A stretch of 64,000 nt of DNA from Bacillus zhangzhouensis. GTDB lineage: Bacteria; Bacillota; Bacilli; Bacillales; Bacillaceae. The DNA lies in NCBI RefSeq assembly GCF_000715205.1, contig NZ_JOTP01000002.1, positions 186,001 to 250,000 of the forward strand, read 5' to 3'. Below, one piece after another: positions 59,111-64,000 of this stretch (its first letter is position 1; the number at the start of each line of letters is the position of its first letter). Made by a program: the position numbers and the translations under genes. The notes below the pieces were generated by a model. It saw only the letters and a list, made by a program, of their open reading frames with translations. It did not search any database and was not told the DNA's origin.

Positions 59111-59987
59111 ATTCATATTTCGGAATGAGCGCATCTGGTACGGCATCTTTCGCTCTTTCTTTTCTTGCCCAATCAAAGAACACAACAGCAAGAATCGATC
59201 CGTAAACAATCTCCTGAATAATTTTCATCAAAATAGCGCCTAGCTGCTGATCCTCTAGCAGCGGCAAGGTGTGAAACATATCAGGGCCAGTTAGCGCAAG
59301 ACCTGCGAGCATATCGCTTGGCACACATAGATGCAGAGCTTGTATCCACGCGCCTGCATCTGAATAGGTCGCATAGATCGGTGCATCACTAAACATGATG
59401 AGTGCGCAGGCAGGTGTCATCAATATACCGTCTGCCATGATGTAACCAAGCTTTAAGATGCCTGTGATCTGCGGCTGACTTTGGACTTTATGGACAAGCG
59501 GCCACCACATGAAAAAGGCAGCGATAAAAATGACAACCGTCATCAACGCATGATAAAACGGATCTGTTTTCACAAAATCAAACACAAGCGGGATGTGATA
59601 AAGCGAAAACAACCCGTTAAACCCAAGCAGAGCAATCAAAGGCTTGGAAAACAAACGGAAAATAGCCTGAATGCCTGGTGTTTGAATGATTCGCTCCCAA
59701 ATGGCCACAGGTAAACCTGTGATAAGGAGTGGCGGGATGACTAAATAGAGTACCGCCATTTGCGCCATATGTGCACTGAACATAATATGCCCCATTAAAT
59801 CAATTGGGCTGCCTTTCACGGCATATAACAGAATAAGCCCAGTCAGAAATAGCGTTTTCTCTTTCACCGTCGCACGGTGCTTTCCCTTTGTAACGAGAAG
59901 TAGATAAAAAGCAGCTGCTAATACAATACATGTCAAATAATAGGGACTCCATAATGCCCGAAATCCGAATATCTCTAAGTTCTCCAT
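59109..59987 (-). CDS. ctaG: CtaG, cytochrome c oxidase caa3 assembly protein
   Basis: A 292-residue polytopic protein of the caa3_CtaG family, with about seven membrane helices. Conserved histidines lie in [18 protein letters not shown] and [20 protein letters not shown]. It is needed for copper insertion and assembly of caa3 oxidase in B. subtilis and is unrelated to the classical Cox11-type CtaG. It is last gene of the cta operon, 30 bases after ctaF. Confidence 0.94.
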   Translation of the reverse strand: MENLEIFGFRALWSPYYLTCIVLAAAFYLLLVTKGKHRATVKEKTLFLTGLILLYAVKGSPIDLMGHIMFSAHMAQMAVLYLVIPPLLITGLPVAIWERIIQTPGIQAIFRLFSKPLIALLGFNGLFSLYHIPLVFDFVKTDPFYHALMTVVIFIAAFFMWWPLVHKVQSQPQITGILKLGYIMADGILMTPACALIMFSDAPIYATYSDAGAWIQALHLCVPSDMLAGLALTGPDMFHTLPLLEDQQLGAILMKIIQEIVYGSILAVVFFDWARKERAKDAVPDALIPKYE

Positions 59988-60017
59988 TGCTGCGCCTCCT
60001 TCAAGGGCAAAGCGGGC

Positions 60018-60347
60018 TTACCACCAAATAATGGTCAAAAAGGCTAAAACGGTAATAAACGCGACAAACACACCTGAGTAAAGAAACAACGCGGGTGTTT
60101 CATGCCCTTTTTGGTTCATGTGCATAAAATAATAAAGCTGAAAAGCCACCTGAATGCCTGCAAGCAGTAAAATAAATGGGACTGCGAACCAATTCCCGAC
60201 ATCTTCAGAGGCGATCGTTAAAAATGCAACAAATGTTAATCCAATCATCAAGCCGAAAGAAATGAGCTGATGCTTCATTTCTTCGGCATTTTTCTTTTTA
60301 CGGTATACAAGATCGACTTTGGACTGATTTGTGTTTTTATTTCCCAT
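60018..60347 (-). CDS. ctaF: cytochrome caa3 oxidase subunit IV
   Basis: A 109-residue membrane subunit (COX4-like, prokaryotic type) with three hydrophobic helices (about 27-47, 53-72, 84-105) and a basic N-terminus. The frame opens inside ctaE; the ATG at 60347, seven bases after GGTGG, is chosen. It ends with the ctaE stop two bases upstream of its start. Confidence 0.93.
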   Translation of the reverse strand: MGNKNTNQSKVDLVYRKKKNAEEMKHQLISFGLMIGLTFVAFLTIASEDVGNWFAVPFILLLAGIQVAFQLYYFMHMNQKGHETPALFLYSGVFVAFITVLAFLTIIWW

Positions 60348-60349
60348 TC

Positions 60350-60970
60350 TTATCCCACCATTCCCATTAAATATACAACGGTAAAGATGAAGACCCACAC
60401 AACATCAATGAAGTGCCAATAAAGACTTGCCACATAATATTTTGGTGCATTATATAAATCCAGTCCGCGTCTACTATTTCGAATCATAAGAGCGGTAATC
60501 CAGCAAAGTCCAAATGCAACGTGAGCTCCGTGGGTTCCTACAAGTGTATAAAAGGAAGAGCCAAGAGCAGAGCTGGTAATCGTAAATTCATATTCATGCA
60601 CATAGTGATAAAACTCATAAATTTCAACCCCTAAAAATCCAGCACCTAATAAAACAGTCACTCCGAGCCATAGCTGCATTTTTTTAAAGTTAAAGTTTTT
60701 CATATGATACATTGCATACACACTCGTTAAACTGCTCGTTAACAGGAGCATTGTGGCAACAAAGACAATTGTGATGTCAAACATATCAGTTGTTTTTGCT
60801 CCACCTGCATTTGAGTTTTTCAGCGCCAAGTAAGTGGCAAACAAAGATGCAAACAGAACAGTTTCTCCCCCAAGAAACAACCAGAACCCGACGAACTTAT
60901 TCTTTCCTTCTAATGTGGCTTTCTCAGGCGAAGCCGGAAAGGTTTCCGCTGTCATTTTTTGTGGTTCCAT
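60350..60970 (-). CDS. ctaE: cytochrome caa3 oxidase subunit III
   Basis: A 206-residue subunit III with five membrane helices. Family motifs are KFVGFWLFLGGETVLFASLFATYLALK, here truncated by description, plus GTHGAHVAFGL and YWHFIDVVWVFIFTVVY. Its start overlaps the ctaD stop by one base. Confidence 0.96.
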   Translation of the reverse strand: MEPQKMTAETFPASPEKATLEGKNKFVGFWLFLGGETVLFASLFATYLALKNSNAGGAKTTDMFDITIVFVATMLLLTSSLTSVYAMYHMKNFNFKKMQLWLGVTVLLGAGFLGVEIYEFYHYVHEYEFTITSSALGSSFYTLVGTHGAHVAFGLCWITALMIRNSRRGLDLYNAPKYYVASLYWHFIDVVWVFIFTVVYLMGMVG

Positions 60971-62841
60971 TATGCTTTCACCCCTTTATCATCGTCATCG
61001 GTCAAATCTTCTTTGTGAATATGATATCCATGATCATCTTTAAGAGACCTGACCAGCATGGTCGCAAACGTAATGCCAAGACCAATGAAAATCACCGGAA
61101 GACCCCAGCTGTGCTCTTGACGATACATGAATCCAAACGCTGACACAAATAGACCGAATGAGATAATGACAGGTAAGATGGAATTATTCGGCATGTGAAT
61201 ATCATCGAGCGGTTCAGATGCTGTCATTCCTTTTTTACCATCCATTTTTTCAATCCATAATGGATCAAGTCCTCTTACAAGTGGAAGCTGTTTAAAGTTA
61301 TATTCTGGCGGAGGTGAAGACACTGCCCATTCAAGCGTTCTTCCATCTCCCCAAGGATCGCCCGATACACGCTCCCCTTTTGCTGTTGTCCAGATGACGT
61401 TAATCAACATGATGACAACTGCTACAAACATAAAGAAAGCACCTATTGTACTAATCAAGTTTCCAAGCTCAAGGCCCTGACCTGGCAGGAACGTAAAGAC
61501 ACGGCGCGGCATGCCCCATAACCCCAAGAAATGCTGGATAAAGAAGGTTAAATGGAAACCGATGAAAAAGAGCACAAAGCTAATTTTCCCAAGCTTCTCA
61601 TTAAGTATTTTTCCAAACATTTTAGGCCACCAGTAATGCACACCTGCTAAAATTCCGAATACCACACCACCGATAATCACGTAGTGGAAATGCGCCACAA
61701 CAAAGTACGTATCATGGAATTGATAATCAGCTGCAGCGGCTGCAAGCATGACCCCGGTTACCCCGCCAAGTAAGAATGACGGAATGAATGCAACAGAATA
61801 CAGCATCGGTGTCGTAAACTTCACGTTACCGCCCCATATGGTGAGCAGCCAGTTAAATACTTTAATCCCTGTTGGCACCGCAATCGCCATAGTAGCTACG
61901 GCAAAGATCGCATTTGCAATAGGTCCTAGCCCTGTTGTGAACATGTGATGCGCCCACACCATGAATCCTAGGAAACCAATCAATACAGTGGCGAACACCA
62001 TGGACGAGTAGCCGAACAATCTTTTTCTTGCAAACACTGGAATGATCTCAGAGAAAATTCCGAATGCTGGCAGGATCAAGATATATACTTCCGGGTGTCC
62101 GAAAATCCAGAACAAATGCTCCCAGATGATCGTATTCCCTCCAAGCTCTGGATTGAAAAAGCTCGTATCAAACATTCTATCAAGCATCAGCATCGCAAGC
62201 CCTGCTGTGAGCGGCGGGAATGCGAATAAAATGAGTGCAGATGCGACAAATGTCGTCCAAGTGAAGAGCGGCATTCTCATGTACGTCATACCAGGCGCTC
62301 TCATATTAATGATCGTCACAAGAAAGTTGATACCGGCAATCAGCGTACCAATTCCCGCTATCTGCAAACCTAAAATATAGAAATCCATGCCATGCCCTTC
62401 TGAATTCAGCGTGAGCGAAGCGTATGCAGTCCAGCCCGCATCAGGTGATCCGCCTAAGAACCAGCCAAGGTTTAAGAAAATTCCTCCGAAAAAGAATAGC
62501 CAAAAACCAAGTGAATTCACAAACGGAAATGCTACGTCACGTGCACCAATTTGAATTGGTACAACCGCATTCATTAATGCAAATAAAAGTGGCATTGCTG
62601 CAAGGAAAATCATTGTCGTTCCATGCATCGTCATGATTTCATTGTAAACCCCTGCACCCACAAAATCATTTTCAGGGATGGCTAGCTGAATACGGATAAA
62701 CATCGCTTCTAGGCCGCCAACCAAAAAGAAAAATCCCCCTGCCACTAAATATAGTACGGCAATTTTTTTGTGGTCAACCGTCGTCAAGTAATCCCATAAG
62801 ACAGCGCCAAACCCCCGCTTTTTAGCTATTGTACTCACCAT
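60970..62841 (-). CDS. ctaD: cytochrome caa3 oxidase subunit I
   Basis: A 623-residue haem-copper oxidase subunit with about 14 membrane helices. Haem a/CuB ligands include the histidines in MHGTTMIFLAAMP, FWIFGHPEVYILILPAFG, WAHHMFTTG and VAHFHYVIIGG. The GHPEVY tyrosine and histidine form the crosslink site. It reduces oxygen to water and pumps protons. Confidence 0.97.
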   Translation of the reverse strand: MVSTIAKKRGFGAVLWDYLTTVDHKKIAVLYLVAGGFFFLVGGLEAMFIRIQLAIPENDFVGAGVYNEIMTMHGTTMIFLAAMPLLFALMNAVVPIQIGARDVAFPFVNSLGFWLFFFGGIFLNLGWFLGGSPDAGWTAYASLTLNSEGHGMDFYILGLQIAGIGTLIAGINFLVTIINMRAPGMTYMRMPLFTWTTFVASALILFAFPPLTAGLAMLMLDRMFDTSFFNPELGGNTIIWEHLFWIFGHPEVYILILPAFGIFSEIIPVFARKRLFGYSSMVFATVLIGFLGFMVWAHHMFTTGLGPIANAIFAVATMAIAVPTGIKVFNWLLTIWGGNVKFTTPMLYSVAFIPSFLLGGVTGVMLAAAAADYQFHDTYFVVAHFHYVIIGGVVFGILAGVHYWWPKMFGKILNEKLGKISFVLFFIGFHLTFFIQHFLGLWGMPRRVFTFLPGQGLELGNLISTIGAFFMFVAVVIMLINVIWTTAKGERVSGDPWGDGRTLEWAVSSPPPEYNFKQLPLVRGLDPLWIEKMDGKKGMTASEPLDDIHMPNNSILPVIISFGLFVSAFGFMYRQEHSWGLPVIFIGLGITFATMLVRSLKDDHGYHIHKEDLTDDDDKGVKA

Positions 62842-63016
62842 GAAATCCCCCTCTTATCTCCCATTTGCCCCTTTTCATATAGATGTCTATCTTAACGATC
62901 TTTTAAACAGACTGTGTCTGACAGATGACTACTTCTCGGTTGTAGAGACATATTCGGGAGCTCTTAACAAAAACTTCAATAAGATCACATACCCATTTGA
63001 ACATAGGCTCTAAAAA

Positions 63017-64000
63017 TTACTCTATTTTAAGACCTTTTAAATACTCGTAGAGTGCATCTGCTTCTGAGTCATTTAATTTAGGATACGTCCCTGTCATCTT
63101 ATTACCTGGTTTAAAGCTCTCTGGATCTTTCAGCCATGCTTTCACATTTTCTTTGTTCATGTCTTTAATTCCAGCTACTTTCGTTCGCTCTCCGAACGTC
63201 GCAAGGTTTGGAGCAGTCCTTGCCGCTTCAGGCCGTTCGTCCCCAGGCTCTACTGCGTGACAGCTCAAACAGTTTTTCTCTTTAAATAGTTTTTCACCCT
63301 CTAGGGCTAGGTCTGACGTGGATGTGGGCTTCTTGTAATCTGCCATTTTTTTGGTCCACCCTAAAAACTCATCTTGAGAAAGCGTTTTAACTTTAAAGTC
63401 CATTAAAGCATGTGATGGACCACAAAGCTCCGCACATTTCCCGTAGAAATATTCTCCAGCATCTTTCGTTCGTTTCGAATCAAATTGCAAATAAAATTTG
63501 TTCTCATTGTCTGTATTTGTATCGATTTTACCGCCAGCTGATGGAACCCAGAAAGAGTGTTTAACATCGGATGCTTTCAGCTTAAAGTACACCTTTTGAT
63601 CTGTCGGTACAATTAATTCCTGACTTGTGACAATCCCATAATCAGGGTATTCAAATTCCCACCAATATAAGCTGGCTCTTACATTTACAACAAGTGTCTT
63701 TTCAGGATCTCGTTTTTTCTTATCCATAGCGCTTGTATCCCCTAGCTCAAGCGTATATGCCACAACAGGTACAACGAGAATAATGAGTAGAAGAATTGGA
63801 ATCGCTGTCCACGTAATTTCTAGGTTACGGTTCCCTTCCACCTGTTTTGGAATCGTATCTTCTCCCACTTTAGAACGTTTAAATTTAATGATGACGTAAA
63901 AGAAAATGATCGATACAACAATGACGACAAGAACCATAATAAGTGTACTCAGTACCGTCAGGAAAAACTGTTTATCTGCTACTTCCCCGACTGGCTTGAG
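63017..64000 (-). CDS. ctaC: cytochrome caa3 oxidase subunit II with fused cytochrome c, 5' end cut
   Basis: The 327 codons here lack the signal peptide and lipobox beyond position 64000; the visible part begins LKPVGEVADKQFFLTVLSTL. Two membrane helices are followed by the CuA domain (VKHSFWVPSAGG; CAELCGPSHALMDFK) and a C-terminal cytochrome c domain with CLSCH and a Met ligand in GNKMTGTYP. The 175-bp gap 62842-63016 before ctaD shows no clear terminator or promoter. Confidence 0.96.
   Translation of the reverse strand, partial: LKPVGEVADKQFFLTVLSTLIMVLVVIVVSIIFFYVIIKFKRSKVGEDTIPKQVEGNRNLEITWTAIPILLLIILVVPVVAYTLELGDTSAMDKKKRDPEKTLVVNVRASLYWWEFEYPDYGIVTSQELIVPTDQKVYFKLKASDVKHSFWVPSAGGKIDTNTDNENKFYLQFDSKRTKDAGEYFYGKCAELCGPSHALMDFKVKTLSQDEFLGWTKKMADYKKPTSTSDLALEGEKLFKEKNCLSCHAVEPGDERPEAARTAPNLATFGERTKVAGIKDMNKENVKAWLKDPESFKPGNKMTGTYPKLNDSEADALYEYLKGLKIE

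Overview
The window is low-GC, chromosomal DNA of an endospore-forming Bacillus. The gene order is that of Bacillus subtilis read backwards, from ctaC at the right edge to pyrP at the left edge. The proteins look close to, but clearly different from, their B. subtilis counterparts. Together with the accessory genes, this suggests the B. pumilus/safensis/altitudinis group (inference from memory; no search was run). Almost every gene lies on the minus strand. Only ylbP, ylbM, ylbJ, ylbA and one small RNA are on the plus strand.

Layout from left to right (transcription mostly runs right to left). 1-1967: pyrP (cut by the edge), pyrR and two PyrR-type attenuators, with the pyr promoter inside the end of the rluD-like gene. 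1964-7092: rluD-like ylyB, lspA, ylyA and ileS with its isoleucine T-box. 7093-12058: divIVA-ylmH-ylmG-sepF-ylmE-ylmD-ylmC-ylmA, the division and growth cluster. 12144-17106: an accessory sugar-alcohol locus that separates ylmA from sigG. It holds a glucitol-type PTS (IIA, IIBC, IIC), GutM, a DXR-like/SAF-domain oxidoreductase and a SorC-family regulator with its own operators. 17139-24660: sigG, sigE, spoIIGA (the mother-cell/forespore sigma module, with the 22-bp-spaced spoIIG promoter) and the secreted protease bpr. 24628-43662: the full division and cell-wall (dcw) cluster mraZ-rsmH-ftsL-pbpB-spoVD-murE-mraY-murD-spoVE-murG-murB-divIB-ylxW-ylxX-sbp-ftsA-ftsZ. 43697-58916: bshC, panE and the ylb genes, including rpmF, tmcAL, coaD, rsmD, ricF (ylbF), coat and sporulation genes, and a forespore small RNA matching csfG. 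58947-64000: ctaG-F-E-D-C, the caa3 cytochrome oxidase, cut in ctaC.

Most of the window is conserved housekeeping: lipid II synthesis, septum assembly, sporulation sigma factors and terminal oxidase. The parts most worth a second look are these. (1) The PTS locus has no ordinary sorbitol-6-phosphate dehydrogenase. Its only enzyme resembles DXR-like (DRL) reductoisomerases, and five TAACA-N2-TGTTA-type boxes sit just downstream of both of its promoters. (2) A structured repeat of about 130 bp occurs in two inverted copies 9 kb apart, each in a convergent intergenic gap between paired hairpins. One copy is flanked by a perfect 26-bp duplication of a terminator hairpin. (3) The forespore small RNA lies in the ylbG-rsmD gap. 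(4) The C-terminal zinc knuckle of IleRS has lost most of its cysteines.
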